Shown in pieces: positions 8,177-18,094 of a DNA stretch of 64,000 nucleotides (position 1 is the first letter of the stretch; every line of letters starts with the position of its first letter). The position numbers and the translations under genes are program-made. The notes beneath the pieces are model-generated. The model was given only the letters and a program-made list of their open reading frames with translations, did no database searches and had not been told where the DNA came from. The DNA is taken from positions 248,001 to 312,000 of the forward strand of contig JAWPMT010000006.1 in NCBI GenBank assembly GCA_033344775.1. The letters run 5' to 3'. Source of the DNA: Cytophagales bacterium. GTDB lineage: Bacteria > Bacteroidota > Bacteroidia > Cytophagales > Cyclobacteriaceae.

Positions 8177-9829
8177 GTGTCAGAAAACAATAATTCACGT
8201 CAGGCCATTAGGTTGCCACTCCTTTTTTCCATTGCCCTTGCTCTCGGAGTATTCATCGGATCTCGCATGGGTAATCCCGGATCAGCTTTCAATAGTTTCG
8301 AAGGCAGCATGTCCAAGTTTAGAGAGGTCCTGTCCTACATCGAAAATGACTATGTAGATGAGGTAGATACAGAAGCCATCATGGATGAAGTGTTGGACGA
8401 AATGTTGGAAGAAGTAATTGAAGAAACGCTCCAACGGCTTGACCCACACACCAGCTATATTTCTACTACAGATATTGACCTCATTCGTTCACAGCTACAA
8501 GGCAACTTTGAAGGGATTGGTATAGAATTCAACATTTTCAAGGACACCATCTATGTAGTCGCTCCGCTGAGTGGTGGTCCTTCGGAAAAAGTAGGACTGC
8601 TATCAGGGGATAAAATCGTAAAAGTGGATGGTGAAACCATTGCCGGTGTTGGGTTTACCAACAGAGATGTCGTGTCCCGCCTAAGAGGAGAAAAAGGGTC
8701 TGCGGTAAATGTCAGCATCAAAAGGTCCGGAAATGATGACTTACTGAATTTTGAGATCATCAGGGATGTGATCCCACAGTATTCCGTGGATGTCGCATAC
8801 ATGGCTGATCCGAGCACTGGTTACATGAAAGTCAGCAAGTTTTCAGCTACCACCTACATGGAATTTAAGGAGGCATTACTCGGCTTGCAGGAAAAAGGCA
8901 TGCAGCGACTAATCCTGGACCTTACTGGTAATACAGGAGGCTATCTAGACCGGGCCGTTGACATGGTAGATGAAATTTTGGAGGATGGAAAGCTCATCGT
9001 CTATACAGAAGGAAAAGAATCCAGGTATAATGAGCGGCATGTGTCCCGCAAAGGGGGTGATTTTGAAGCAGGCTCGCTGATCGTGTTGATCGATGAAGGA
9101 TCCGCATCGGCTTCCGAGATTGTTTCCGGAGCCATTCAGGACCATGATCGTGGCCTGATCGTAGGAAGACGGTCTTTCGGAAAAGGACTGGTCCAATTAC
9201 CAATAGCGCTGAATGACGGTTCCGAATTAAGACTGACCATTTCCAGGTACTATACGCCGAGTGGCAGATGCATTCAAAAACCTTATGGCGAAGACCTGGA
9301 TGAGTATTATCGTGACGACATCCTGACGAGATATGAAAGTGGAGAAGTTTTTCACGAAGACAGCATCAAGATCAACAAAGAGTTGACATTCCTAACCGCA
9401 GGGGGAAGAAAAGTGTATGGTGGTGGAGGAATTATTCCTGACCACTTTGTCCCTATCGACACTACTGGAAATTCTGCCTATCTGAATCGTCTTTTTAGTT
9501 CCAATAGCATTGCGGAGTACAGTCTGAATTATTACAAAAAGGAACAGGCCAATCTAGAAGCCATGGGATTGGAAAACTTCTTATCGCGATTTGAAGTATC
9601 GGATCAAATGCTTCAGGACCTGGCAGCCTATGGTGCCTCCAATGGCGTGGAATACGACGAGGACGACTTTATGGAATCCAAAGCATTGCTCACGACCTAC
9701 CTCAAAGCGTTCATTGGAAGAAGTGCATGGAATAATGAAGGCTTTTACCCAGTTTGGAATGAGCAAAACGAAATCTATCAACGAGCCCTTAACTTATTTG
9801 AAGAAGCAGACGCGTTGGTGACCAATTGA
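8177..9829 (+). CDS. S41-family C-terminal processing peptidase
   Basis: The 550-residue protein has an N-terminal membrane anchor (residues 12-30), a PDZ domain (about 105-185) and an S41 catalytic domain. Alignment by eye to E. coli Tsp places the serine nucleophile at S311 in EGSASASEI and the general-base lysine at K336 in SFGKGLVQ. The family cuts periplasmic proteins from their C-termini. The start is GTG at 8177, which directly precedes SENNNSRQ and the anchor; no nearer ATG fits. A C-terminal extension of about 150 residues is typical of Bacteroidota members. Its end lies 7 bp from the end of the convergent glycogen synthase gene. Confidence 0.92.
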   Translation: MSENNNSRQAIRLPLLFSIALALGVFIGSRMGNPGSAFNSFEGSMSKFREVLSYIENDYVDEVDTEAIMDEVLDEMLEEVIEETLQRLDPHTSYISTTDIDLIRSQLQGNFEGIGIEFNIFKDTIYVVAPLSGGPSEKVGLLSGDKIVKVDGETIAGVGFTNRDVVSRLRGEKGSAVNVSIKRSGNDDLLNFEIIRDVIPQYSVDVAYMADPSTGYMKVSKFSATTYMEFKEALLGLQEKGMQRLILDLTGNTGGYLDRAVDMVDEILEDGKLIVYTEGKESRYNERHVSRKGGDFEAGSLIVLIDEGSASASEIVSGAIQDHDRGLIVGRRSFGKGLVQLPIALNDGSELRLTISRYYTPSGRCIQKPYGEDLDEYYRDDILTRYESGEVFHEDSIKINKELTFLTAGGRKVYGGGGIIPDHFVPIDTTGNSAYLNRLFSSNSIAEYSLNYYKKEQANLEAMGLENFLSRFEVSDQMLQDLAAYGASNGVEYDEDDFMESKALLTTYLKAFIGRSAWNNEGFYPVWNEQNEIYQRALNLFEEADALVTN

Positions 9830-9836
9830 TTTTGAC

Positions 9837-11672
9837 TCAATCGAGTTTCAGACACATGTCATAGGCTTGTTCGTAGTACCTGGTCAGATTGGACCAGTCG
9901 AACAATTGTGCGGAAGCCTCCACTTTATTCCTAAGGTCAATGCGCTCCCTTCGTGACAATCGAATGAAATTGTAAAGCTTGTTGGCCAGCTGTCCCGCTG
10001 CATCATCGAAGCTTCGCTCATTTCGTTTCACGACATGGATGCCAGACAAATGAGGGTCTTTCACATTTTCCTGGGTATAATCCCCAAAGCCAGCCAGGTC
10101 ACTGGTGATAGCCGGGACTCCCCTGGCCAGACACTCAAGAGGCGTATAACCCCATGGTTCATAATAGCTTGGGAACACGCCCATATGACACCCTCGCACA
10201 AACTGGCTGTATTCCATTGAGAACAGTGGGTTTGTATAGTTGATGAAATCAGGGTGATAAACAATTTTCACCCGGTCATCTTCATTATTCACCAGATTGG
10301 ACGTCCGAAGGAAATTGAGGATATCATCCGACGCATCATCGTGGAGGTTATGCGTCACTACCGGTGGTAGCTGATCAGATTTCCAGGACTGCAAGGTTCT
10401 GCGATAGCGCAATCGCCAGTAATCATCCACAAACTTGCTAAGGTCCGGCAATTTGGGGCTATCCTGTTCTAATGCCTCAAAGAGCAGCCGCTCACCGACT
10501 TGCCGTTTGATGTTTTCTACCGTGTATTTGAATTCTTCCAACACCGCACGCGTCTGTAAGATTTGTGGGTTGATGGTAGAGAAAGGTCTTTTGGTGATGA
10601 AGAACATCACAATAGTGACGTCCGAATTTTCAGTTTTCAGGCGATGGTTCAAACGAGCCAGGGCTTCTAGCGTCAGATCATAACCTTTGTTTCGATACTC
10701 ATACCTACCTGAGGTGAAGAAATATAAGGTCTTGTCCAAATCAAAATTGTAGCTGGAAAAGAAGTGTGCCATCGTAAATTGATGGATCCGGTTCTTGTAT
10801 TCCAGGTGGAGGTTCTGGAATTCATGCAGTGCCTCGAATCGCTGATTGTTGATACCATTGGGTAAAAGCACATCTGGTTCTCTTCCCAATAATTGGCGAC
10901 ATTCTTTGGCGGTTACTTCACTGACCGTACTAAATATATGGCAACCATGTGCCGCTGCACGCTCCAGACCTACGGCCGTTTCAATGTTGAAATGTTTTGC
11001 CTCCTTTTCCCAGTCCATGAAAGAGAGGTGGTCATAGAAATTGGGATCATTCATGGCGAGGTATCGCCCAAGCATGGTCGCGTGGGTAGTAAAAACAATC
11101 TTGGCTTTGGTTCCTTCTTTTCTCAAAGCTGGCACACCGGAAGCCGCCATCCATTCGTGGATATGCAGGATCAGTTTCTTATCAAACCCCTCCTGATGCT
11201 CAAGGGTCGAAACAAAAATCTTTATCAACTCGCCAAAGGCAATGACATCATTGATCAAATGATCCTCTCCCGGAGAGGAAATACCATGGTCTTCCCAAAG
11301 CAAATATTTGATCTCTCCCAGACGATGCATAACCGATCCCAGGTCAAACAGGATAACTTTGGGCCGTCCACTCACCAGCCAGACACCATAGTGAACCACT
11401 ATTCCGTTTTCCCGCATGGTTTGCACGGCTTTTCCGACCGGTCCTTTCAAATCCTCTAACGGTTCAAACTCAGAAGCCGCCTGCTGTGGCATGTATGGAC
11501 CTAGCAAAATGTAATTATCACCCCATTTTTTGATGATATCGGGTGTTTTTGAACGAACAACCGTGTAGATTCCACCGACCTGGTTGACTACTTCCCAGGC
11601 AGCCTCCAGCAACAAGGACTGGCTGACTTGCTTTCGTGTAATACGACGTAATGAAGATCTTTCTTTTGCCAT
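9837..11672 (-). CDS. Glycogen synthase, GT3 family (eukaryote-type)
   Basis: The 611-residue enzyme has the GT3 N-terminus LLEAAWEVVNQVGGIYTVV, the motif LIHEWMAASG-like HIHEWMAASGVPAL, and the C-terminal catalytic signature SYYEPWGYTPLECLARGVP. GT3 enzymes build alpha-1,4-glucan from UDP-glucose in the cytoplasm. They are best known from animals and fungi, but Bacteroidota commonly carry this type instead of GlgA. The length is a little below that of yeast Gsy2, and the C-terminal regulatory extension is short. The gene stands alone, with no branching enzyme or phosphorylase next to it. Confidence 0.92.
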   Translation of the reverse strand: MAKERSSLRRITRKQVSQSLLLEAAWEVVNQVGGIYTVVRSKTPDIIKKWGDNYILLGPYMPQQAASEFEPLEDLKGPVGKAVQTMRENGIVVHYGVWLVSGRPKVILFDLGSVMHRLGEIKYLLWEDHGISSPGEDHLINDVIAFGELIKIFVSTLEHQEGFDKKLILHIHEWMAASGVPALRKEGTKAKIVFTTHATMLGRYLAMNDPNFYDHLSFMDWEKEAKHFNIETAVGLERAAAHGCHIFSTVSEVTAKECRQLLGREPDVLLPNGINNQRFEALHEFQNLHLEYKNRIHQFTMAHFFSSYNFDLDKTLYFFTSGRYEYRNKGYDLTLEALARLNHRLKTENSDVTIVMFFITKRPFSTINPQILQTRAVLEEFKYTVENIKRQVGERLLFEALEQDSPKLPDLSKFVDDYWRLRYRRTLQSWKSDQLPPVVTHNLHDDASDDILNFLRTSNLVNNEDDRVKIVYHPDFINYTNPLFSMEYSQFVRGCHMGVFPSYYEPWGYTPLECLARGVPAITSDLAGFGDYTQENVKDPHLSGIHVVKRNERSFDDAAGQLANKLYNFIRLSRRERIDLRNKVEASAQLFDWSNLTRYYEQAYDMCLKLD

Positions 11673-11939
11673 TCCTTAATTATAATCCTTATTGCGTGTA
11701 AATACCAAAAAGTGATCCATATAAGAGTAAAAGGGTACCTGCGGTACGGAAACGGCATGCAGATTGCGAAAGAATTTATGAACAGAGTATCAGTCAAATG
11801 AGTTATTTGCTTTTAAGAATTGGATTAACTTAGCGAGTTATTGAACTGAACATGTCGATCCCTTCGTTTGTGTTTAGGGTTTTGTAATTGTCAGGTGTTC
11901 AGGCGGGTGAGTTTTAACGGATAAAAAGAATAAATACAG

Positions 11940-12860
11940 ATGGATCAAACGACATATCACGCGTTCCTCGATCAGTGGGATTTGGTGATGTATGGATTAG
12001 CGGGACTCTCTCTCGTGGTGTCATTCATTATCTATTTGACCTATAAGATCAAATACGCATCACAAAATGGCTACAAGGAAAAGTTTGATTTTGCGAGTTC
12101 GCAAGAGATCAAAAAATATCTTGCGGTCAACTTTGCCATTGCTGCGGCCATTTTCTTTGTGTGTAATACGGCCAGTGCCGACACGGTAAAGCTCAACATC
12201 ATCTGGTTCTTTATCCGGATTTTCATTTCTATTTGTTTTGGCACGTTATGGGGATATGTAGCTTATCTGGTATTCAGCTACTACTATCCAAAAAGACTTC
12301 ACAAAAAACTACACAGGCTTCGTTACACGCCCCGGGTTAACCCTAAGACGGGCAATAAGATGAAACTCCTGAGCGAGGAGGAAGAAGATGCCTATCTGGA
12401 TGAAGGGATGCAGGCAGAAGAAAATGTGTTTTCCGTGGATTATGATGTTTGGATCGACCCGGATACTGAAGAAACACACATTGAAAAGTACAAAGGCCAT
12501 CTGAGTGCGCTGGAGTGCGATCGATGTGGATTCCAAACACTGAAACTGGTCAAAGAAGAAATTACGACGCCAGCGACCGAAACAGAAGAAGGGGAGCTAC
12601 TGAAAGAATACAATTGCTCTTATTGTGGAAGAATCAAGCGCAAAAGCGTGAAGATTACTACACAAATTTCTTCGTCATTTGATAGCGCAACACTGATCGC
12701 TGATCCACTAGCTCACGATGGCAAAGTGGTTACTGTCAAAGTAGAGATCCATGCGAACACTGGCGATATTAAAAATTACGAATTCCAAAACCTTAAACAG
12801 GCCAGTCAATTCCTGAAAGAGTTTGATCTGGAAAAACTGGAAGAAGAAGTAGAGATATAA
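11940..12860 (+). CDS. Membrane protein with C-terminal zinc-ribbon-like cysteines
   Basis: I do not recognise a named family. The 306-residue protein has a TM segment near residues 15-37, then two or three more between 58 and 118, and a soluble C-terminal half. The soluble part has CDRCGF (about 183-188) and CSYCGR (about 222-227), a CxxC pair set that would bind one zinc in a ribbon fold. An SLFD-like strand region follows (VTVKVEIHANTGDIKNYEF). It is followed by a strong terminator. Confidence 0.65.
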   Translation: MDQTTYHAFLDQWDLVMYGLAGLSLVVSFIIYLTYKIKYASQNGYKEKFDFASSQEIKKYLAVNFAIAAAIFFVCNTASADTVKLNIIWFFIRIFISICFGTLWGYVAYLVFSYYYPKRLHKKLHRLRYTPRVNPKTGNKMKLLSEEEEDAYLDEGMQAEENVFSVDYDVWIDPDTEETHIEKYKGHLSALECDRCGFQTLKLVKEEITTPATETEEGELLKEYNCSYCGRIKRKSVKITTQISSSFDSATLIADPLAHDGKVVTVKVEIHANTGDIKNYEFQNLKQASQFLKEFDLEKLEEEVEI

Positions 12861-12864
12861 CAAG

Positions 12865-12890
12865 AAGGCCGTACATCGCGGCCTTTTTTA
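12865..12890 (+). terminator. Intrinsic terminator
   Basis: Stem AAGGCCG (12865-12871) / CGGCCTT (12879-12885), 7-nt loop, then a T-run, 4 bp after the stop of the zinc-ribbon membrane protein. Confidence 0.85.
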
Positions 12891-12945
12891 CTTTTGACCA
12901 AAGGCAACTTCTGTTAAAATTATTTTCCTCAACTTTCGTTACTTT

Positions 12946-13791
12946 ATGGTTATGATACGAAAAGTCACCCTTTTTGCCGTGGCATTCAGTTTTGCGTTGA
13001 TCAGTACCGCGCAAGATAACCTGGCCGATTTATTCAAAGTAGATTACGAAACACCGCTGACCATCGATCTGGATGAGGATGAATCAGAGAAAGAATTAAT
13101 TCAACCAGTAGCGAAGAAGAAGAAAAAAAAGAACAAGAAGGTTTTTTTCGGAATCAAGACCAAACGCCAGTTTGCCCGAACAGGTTTTGGTAAAAAACAA
13201 GCCATTGAACTTTTCCATTACTTGAGGCAATATGAAGATCCGCCAGAATATGCTCGGGAGTATTACTGGTATGATACGAAAAAGAAAAAGATCCAGAATT
13301 CAATCCGTGTGAAAAAAGATGTAGCGTTAGTGCTACATGGCCACTATATCAAAAAAATTGGTGAGCAAGTCATCGAGGAAGGTTATTTCTATAAAGGTCA
13401 AAAGCACGCACGATGGATGAAATACAACACCAGCGACATCTTAACCGACAAATCAAAATACTGGAAAGGATGGCCTCAGGAGTCCTTGTTGGCCTTCTAT
13501 GATTTTCAAAGAACCAAGCTGAAAGAAGTGATCCCGGTTCACTTCGGGGAAAAGGACGGCAGATACTTTGCGTTTCATTCCAATGGTTCTATTGCGGTTC
13601 GAGGGAATTACAAGTTTGATTACCGGGTAGGTTTCTGGCGAGAGTTCTATGCCAACAAAAACACCAAAAGAGAAATCAAATATCCCGATGATCCGTTTGA
13701 CTTTGATACCAAGCCTGTGATTGTGAAAGAATGGAACGAAGAAGGTCAATTGATCTACGACCGAAATCGATTCTTAAGCAGCATCAGGTAA
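12946..13791 (+). CDS. Secreted MORN/YwqK-like repeat protein
   Basis: The 281-residue protein has a signal peptide (MIRKVTLFAVAFSFALISTAQ; ATG 12946 or 12952). A lysine-rich linker comes next (KKKKKKNKK region, residues 56-65). The C-terminal 170 residues contain repeats of the type G-x-Y-x-x-G-x-x-x-G-x-W (EGYFYKGQKHARWMKY, IAVRGNYKFDYRVGFWREFY). These recall MORN or antitoxin-YwqK repeats that form beta hairpins. Function is unknown; the protein is probably periplasmic. Confidence 0.65.
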   Translation: MVMIRKVTLFAVAFSFALISTAQDNLADLFKVDYETPLTIDLDEDESEKELIQPVAKKKKKKNKKVFFGIKTKRQFARTGFGKKQAIELFHYLRQYEDPPEYAREYYWYDTKKKKIQNSIRVKKDVALVLHGHYIKKIGEQVIEEGYFYKGQKHARWMKYNTSDILTDKSKYWKGWPQESLLAFYDFQRTKLKEVIPVHFGEKDGRYFAFHSNGSIAVRGNYKFDYRVGFWREFYANKNTKREIKYPDDPFDFDTKPVIVKEWNEEGQLIYDRNRFLSSIR

Positions 13792-13819
13792 GCATTGTTT
13801 ACCTAAACGCCTTTAAAAC

Positions 13820-14611
13820 TTGACCTTTTATCAGATCCTTGAAGTGAGTCCTGACGCGAGCGTCGAGGAAATAAAAGCTTCCTACAGGAGACTGGTCAAG
13901 AGTTATCACCCCGATGTAAATCCATCTCCGCAAGCCGCGGAAGTGATCCGGCTTCTTACGGAATCGTACGATGTGTTGTCCAATGACTATCGGCGGAGGA
14001 TGTATGACCTCACCTTGGGCGGTGTAGCTCAGCCTCACATTCCAGTACAGGAAACTGAGGAAGAAAGGTATAGAAGAGAATTTCGGCAGAAACGCAAAGA
14101 AGAGCAACGCATCAAGTCCGAGCGTCAATTTCGGCAAAAGCTTAAGTTCTATCAATTTCAGCGTTGGTCACAGGTGTTTTTCCTGGCTATTGGGGTGTTG
14201 TTCTCCATTGATTACTACCTCTTGTCTGAGCCCATCGATGAGCAAGTAGTCAACATAAGAGAAGGCCGACTCGATGGAAGTAAGGTACAGTTGGAAAACC
14301 ATCGTTTCATCTCTGAAGATCGATTGTTTTTAGATCACTTGAAAACTCCGATCACTGATATTCAGGTGGTACATTCGTCGGTATTCGGTATCCCTACGCG
14401 TTTGGTGACCCAGGACAAACAGGGAAAACAGCATCAATATCGCATCTATCGCAACCTGCACGATCTCAATAATATTTTCCCTTTATTGTTGATTGCGATT
14501 GGCATTGTGATCCTCTTCAAACGACACTATGCAGACTGGGCATTGACACTTGGGATTATTCCCTTTTTCCTGGGAGGATTTCTATTGATGTCTATAGTGG
14601 TCTTATGGTAG
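13820..14611 (+). CDS. J-domain membrane protein
   Basis: The 263-residue protein opens with a J domain: helix II KASYRRLVKSY, the HPD motif at residues 30-32, and YDVLSNDYRRRMYD. It would recruit and stimulate a DnaK partner. Two or three TM segments follow (about 112-130, 212-232, 236-262), so it acts at the membrane; there is no G/F or zinc-finger region. The start is TTG at 13820: an in-frame stop at 13814 leaves no ATG upstream that would keep the full J domain. The gene follows the MORN-like gene by 28 bp and may share its transcript. Confidence 0.82.
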   Translation: MTFYQILEVSPDASVEEIKASYRRLVKSYHPDVNPSPQAAEVIRLLTESYDVLSNDYRRRMYDLTLGGVAQPHIPVQETEEERYRREFRQKRKEEQRIKSERQFRQKLKFYQFQRWSQVFFLAIGVLFSIDYYLLSEPIDEQVVNIREGRLDGSKVQLENHRFISEDRLFLDHLKTPITDIQVVHSSVFGIPTRLVTQDKQGKQHQYRIYRNLHDLNNIFPLLLIAIGIVILFKRHYADWALTLGIIPFFLGGFLLMSIVVLW

Positions 14612-14637
14612 CCTAATAATTCAAATTTGTGTGATCC

Positions 14638-15207
14638 ATGAATGACGCCTTAGCGAATTACATCAATCGGTACGTTCCTTTCACAGAAGATGAGTTGGCA
14701 ATTTTTCAGCAAAAATTGGTTGAAAGAAAATTTGAGAAAGGAAGTACGCTACTGGAAGCAGGAAATACGAGTAAACAACTGTTTTTTATCATAGAAGGAC
14801 TAGTCCGGTCTTATTACATTGATAATAAAGGAAACGAAAAAATCACGTCCTTCGGTAAGGAACATTGGTGGGTAACAGATATGGAAAGCTTTATCCATCA
14901 AACACCTTCTCAACTGTTCATTTCTGCACTCGAACCATGTACAGTGCTGACCCTAACAAAAGACAGATTAGACGAATTGTATATCGAAGTACCTAAAGTT
15001 GAGCGACTATTTCGCCTGATCACAGAAAGGTGGTTAATTGCTTTACAGCGAAGCAGCTTCTATTATATGAAAGCCACCAGTAAAGATCGCTATTATAACA
15101 TGGTGAAGCTCATTCCAAATTTTGTCAATCGGGTTCCACAGTACATGATCGCTTCCTATCTGGACATAACGCCGGAGTATTTAAGTGAGCTAAGAAGAAG
15201 TCATTGA
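14638..15207 (+). CDS. Crp/Fnr-family transcriptional regulator
   Basis: The 189-residue protein has an N-terminal cyclic-nucleotide-binding-type beta barrel (KGSTLLEAGNTSKQLFFIIEG, split here as KGSTLLEAG and LFFIIEGLVRSYY). The long connecting helix follows, then a C-terminal helix-turn-helix (MIASYLDITPEYLSELRRSH). It lacks Fnr-type cysteines, so it is not an iron-sulfur sensor. It probably regulates the AhpD-like gene 80 bp downstream; that link is inferred from position only. Confidence 0.88.
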   Translation: MNDALANYINRYVPFTEDELAIFQQKLVERKFEKGSTLLEAGNTSKQLFFIIEGLVRSYYIDNKGNEKITSFGKEHWWVTDMESFIHQTPSQLFISALEPCTVLTLTKDRLDELYIEVPKVERLFRLITERWLIALQRSSFYYMKATSKDRYYNMVKLIPNFVNRVPQYMIASYLDITPEYLSELRRSH

Positions 15208-15287
15208 TTGCTTCTTAAGATTTCTTAATGAAAAGGACCTAAGGCCCGCTCTACCTTCGAACGATCTTTTTAAAACAAGTATTAAAC

Positions 15288-15755
15288 ATGGAACGAATTT
15301 CATATCAAGATATCCCACAGGGGATGTTCGACAAATTAATGGCCATAGAATCCTTTATTCACGAATCAAACCTGGAAATGCAATTACTGGAGATCTTAAG
15401 ATTAAGGGTCTCACAAATCAATGGATGTACGTATTGCATGGACATGCATCATAAAGAGTTGAAAGCCACTGGTGAAACAGAATTACGACTTTCCACCATT
15501 TGTGCCTGGAAGGACGCTCCTTATTTTTCTGACAGGGAGAAAGCTGCTTTGGCCTTTGCCGAGGCAATTACCACCATTCACCAACATACGTTGACGGAAG
15601 AAGTATTCGAGGGTTTATCAGTTCATTTTAGCAAAGCGGAAATTGCTTACTTAACACTAGCAGTTTCCCAGATAAATACCTGGACCCGAATGATGAAGAC
15701 ATTCAAGTTTACACCGGGACGGTACAAGGTTCCTGAGAGACAAGCAGTATCTTAA
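15288..15755 (+). CDS. AhpD-like carboxymuconolactone decarboxylase family protein
   Basis: The 155-residue protein carries the AhpD core: NGCTYCMDMHH with C47, C50 and H54. In AhpD these form the thiol relay that reduces peroxides. The helices before and after (LEILRLRVSQI, ALAFAEAITTI) also fit. A role as a cytoplasmic peroxidase or thiol reductase is likely. It sits between two Crp/Fnr-type regulator genes, a common layout for small inducible stress genes in Bacteroidota. Confidence 0.85.
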   Translation: MERISYQDIPQGMFDKLMAIESFIHESNLEMQLLEILRLRVSQINGCTYCMDMHHKELKATGETELRLSTICAWKDAPYFSDREKAALAFAEAITTIHQHTLTEEVFEGLSVHFSKAEIAYLTLAVSQINTWTRMMKTFKFTPGRYKVPERQAVS

Positions 15756-15830
15756 GTATCTGTTGAAGGAAGGAAATACAGTTATCCATTTGCTGTATTT
15801 CTTTCAGCTGATTTGATCTACTTTAGCCTC

Positions 15831-16400
15831 ATGGAATCACTCAAAAAGTATCTTAATGATATATATCCACTAAGTAATTCCGTACTTGATGAATACCTTT
15901 CATATTGGAGTGAAATTCACCTTCCTAAAAAACAGTTGATGACTTCCCCCGGTCAGGTAGAAAAGCACCTGTACTTCACGAAAGTGGGAATCCAAAAATC
16001 ATATTACCTAAAAAACGGAAAACAACACGTCTTGACGTTTGCCAGTGCGCCCTCCTTTAGTGGCATTCTTGAATCATTTTTTATCCAAAAACCTTCACGG
16101 TATTTCCTGGAAACAATTTCTGATAGCTTTTTCTTAAGGATACCAAGCTCCAAACATCAGGAGATGCTCCAGAAACACACGGAAATTGGGACACTTTTCA
16201 GAAAAGTGACTGAGGTCTTCCTTGATGGAGTCATACAACGTCAACACGAACTGATGGCCTTGGATATGGAAACCCGATTCCGTGTTTTTACTGAGCGAAG
16301 TGCACATTTATTGCAAAACATCCCTCAAAAAGATATCTCTTCCTATCTAAGGATCGATGCCACTAATTTCAGCAAACTCATCAATAACATCCCAATATAG
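15831..16400 (+). CDS. Second Crp/Fnr-family transcriptional regulator
   Basis: I chose ATG 15831 (MESLKKYLNDIYPLSNSV) over TTG 15813. The 189-residue protein has a degenerate cyclic-nucleotide-type barrel (QLMTSPGQVEKHLYFTKVG, with LTFASAPSFSG) and a C-terminal helix-turn-helix (DISSYLRIDATNFSKLI). It is a diverged relative of the regulator at 14638, with the same length. No ligand residues for cAMP are obvious. It probably regulates the AhpD-like or NTF2-like neighbours. Confidence 0.8.
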   Translation: MESLKKYLNDIYPLSNSVLDEYLSYWSEIHLPKKQLMTSPGQVEKHLYFTKVGIQKSYYLKNGKQHVLTFASAPSFSGILESFFIQKPSRYFLETISDSFFLRIPSSKHQEMLQKHTEIGTLFRKVTEVFLDGVIQRQHELMALDMETRFRVFTERSAHLLQNIPQKDISSYLRIDATNFSKLINNIPI

Positions 16401-16474
16401 AATCTTGGTATAGACCAAGATTTGGATGCGAATCAAGGACTTTTTTTGCCCTCATATTAAATTATTTTGAACGA

Positions 16475-16924
16475 ATGAAAACATGGAGATTAATCCTGGT
16501 GATGGCCATGGGCCTTAGCTGGGGGGTAAATTATTCACAATCAAATCCAAATAAGATGAGCAATAGAGAAGTAGTCGAGAAATTTTTAAATGGTTTCAAT
16601 GATCCAGCAAAAATAGGTGAATCACTTGCGTTGCTTTCTGAGGATTACTCTTTCGAAAATCCAATGGTCAAATTGGAGTCAAAGGCGGCATTTATTGGAC
16701 TGGCCCAGGAAATGGGCAAAATTTTAACTGAAGTTAACTTGATCCACTCGGCTGAAAATGGAGATTGGGTTGCTACTTTCTATGAATTCAAATCCTCTAT
16801 ACCCGGGTTGGAAAGCAATTTCGGGACAGAATGGTTTCGTGTGGAGAATGGAATAATCCAGGAGTCACGCTTAATTTATGACGCCTCCGAATGGCGCAAG
16901 GTTTATTCTCAGATGGAGAACTAA
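16475..16924 (+). CDS. Secreted NTF2-like (SnoaL fold) protein
   Basis: The 149-residue protein begins with a signal peptide of about 20 residues ending YSQ. An NTF2/SnoaL-type domain follows: helix VVEKFLNGFNDP, the acidic DYSFENPMV segment, and a terminal beta sheet with FRVENGIIQESRLIYD. Such small cone-shaped folds bind hydrophobic ligands or act as enzymes. There is no clear catalytic residue set. It ends the Crp/AhpD/Crp cluster and is followed by a terminator. Confidence 0.72.
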   Translation: MKTWRLILVMAMGLSWGVNYSQSNPNKMSNREVVEKFLNGFNDPAKIGESLALLSEDYSFENPMVKLESKAAFIGLAQEMGKILTEVNLIHSAENGDWVATFYEFKSSIPGLESNFGTEWFRVENGIIQESRLIYDASEWRKVYSQMEN

Positions 16925-16952
16925 CATCGTGGGATAATAGGCTTATAAATGA

Positions 16953-16986
16953 AAAAGCTCGCTCATCAAAGAATAAGCGAGCTTTT
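16953..16986. terminator. Bidirectional intrinsic terminator
   Basis: An 11-bp perfect stem (16953-16963 with 16976-16986) is flanked by A-runs and T-runs on either side. It serves both the NTF2-like gene on the plus strand and sucD on the minus strand. Confidence 0.85.
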
Positions 16987-17010
16987 ATGATTTATTAAGT
17001 TTCTTATGGT

Positions 17011-17883
17011 TTATCCTAAAACACCAGCAATCGTCTCTCCAATATCCGCTGGAGATTTCACCACATTAAGGCCACACTCTTCCATGATCCTCATTTTAGC
17101 CTCTGCGGTATCGTCTTTTCCACCGATGATGGCTCCTGCATGACCCATTCTTCTACCAGGAGGGGCTGTTTGTCCGGCAATGAATCCAACTACGGGTTTT
17201 TTATTCCCATCAGACTGGATCCAGCGAGCTGCATCTGCTTCGTATTGTCCGCCGATCTCACCGATCATGACAATCGCATCGGTTTCCGGATCATTCATCA
17301 ACAACTGCACCGCTTCTTTGGTTGAAGTTCCAATGATAGGATCACCACCAATTCCGATCGCAGTAGAGATACCATAACCAGCTTTTACTACCTGGTCAGC
17401 AGCCTCGTAAGTCAAAGTACCAGACTTAGAAACAATACCTACTTTTCCTTTTTTGAAAACAAAACCGGGCATGATACCCACTTTAGCCTCCTCAGGAGTG
17501 ATCACACCAGGACAATTGGGTCCTACAAGCGTGGCTCCTTTGGACCTGGCATAAGGTTTAGCGGTCATCATGTCTTTTACAGGAATACCCTCCGTGATGG
17601 TCACGATTACTTTGATACCCGCATCCGCTGCTTCCATGATCGCATCAGCCGCAAATGCCGGTGGCACGAATATGATAGTTACGTCCGCTCCGGTAGCGGT
17701 TACTGCTTCTTTTACGGTATTGAAAACCGGCTTATCCAGGTGCGTTTGGCCCCCTTTTCCGGGAGTAACGCCGCCTACTACGTTAGATCCGTATTCGATC
17801 ATTTGTGAAGCATGGAACGTACCTTCGGAACCGGTGAATCCTTGTACGATAATTTTGGAATCCTTATTAACTAAGACACTCAT
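17011..17883 (-). CDS. sucD: Succinate-CoA ligase, alpha subunit
   Basis: The 290-residue protein is a full-length SucD. It has the CoA-binding Rossmann domain ([12 protein letters not shown] at the start), GPNCPGVI near residues 121-128, SKSGTLTYE near 152-160, and the phosphohistidine loop [10 protein letters not shown] with H248. Together with SucB it makes succinate and ATP or GTP from succinyl-CoA in the TCA cycle. sucC is not adjacent, as is usual in Bacteroidota. A TATTTTTG -7 box precedes it. Confidence 0.97.
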   Translation of the reverse strand: MSVLVNKDSKIIVQGFTGSEGTFHASQMIEYGSNVVGGVTPGKGGQTHLDKPVFNTVKEAVTATGADVTIIFVPPAFAADAIMEAADAGIKVIVTITEGIPVKDMMTAKPYARSKGATLVGPNCPGVITPEEAKVGIMPGFVFKKGKVGIVSKSGTLTYEAADQVVKAGYGISTAIGIGGDPIIGTSTKEAVQLLMNDPETDAIVMIGEIGGQYEADAARWIQSDGNKKPVVGFIAGQTAPPGRRMGHAGAIIGGKDDTAEAKMRIMEECGLNVVKSPADIGETIAGVLG

Positions 17884-17905
17884 GGGTATTATTGTAAATG
17901 TGCTG

Positions 17906-17913
17906 CAAAAATA
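17906..17913 (-). promoter_or_regulatory. -7 promoter box of sucD
   Basis: TATTTTTG on the minus strand fits TANNTTTG and ends 22 nt before the sucD ATG. No convincing -33 element is visible. Confidence 0.5.
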
Positions 17914-18094
17914 GAAGATAAAACCAGCGTTGCCAGTCTTTGGTTTTTAATTTCTTGGTTGGGGAAACATTCCTATTTCCTTCCTCGTGAAAGGTGATAT
18001 CACTATAACAAGAATCTGATGGATAGTTCCGACATTTTGAAACTTTTCATGCGAAATGTCTCTTGACCATTTTAGTTCAATCAACCGATAGCAA

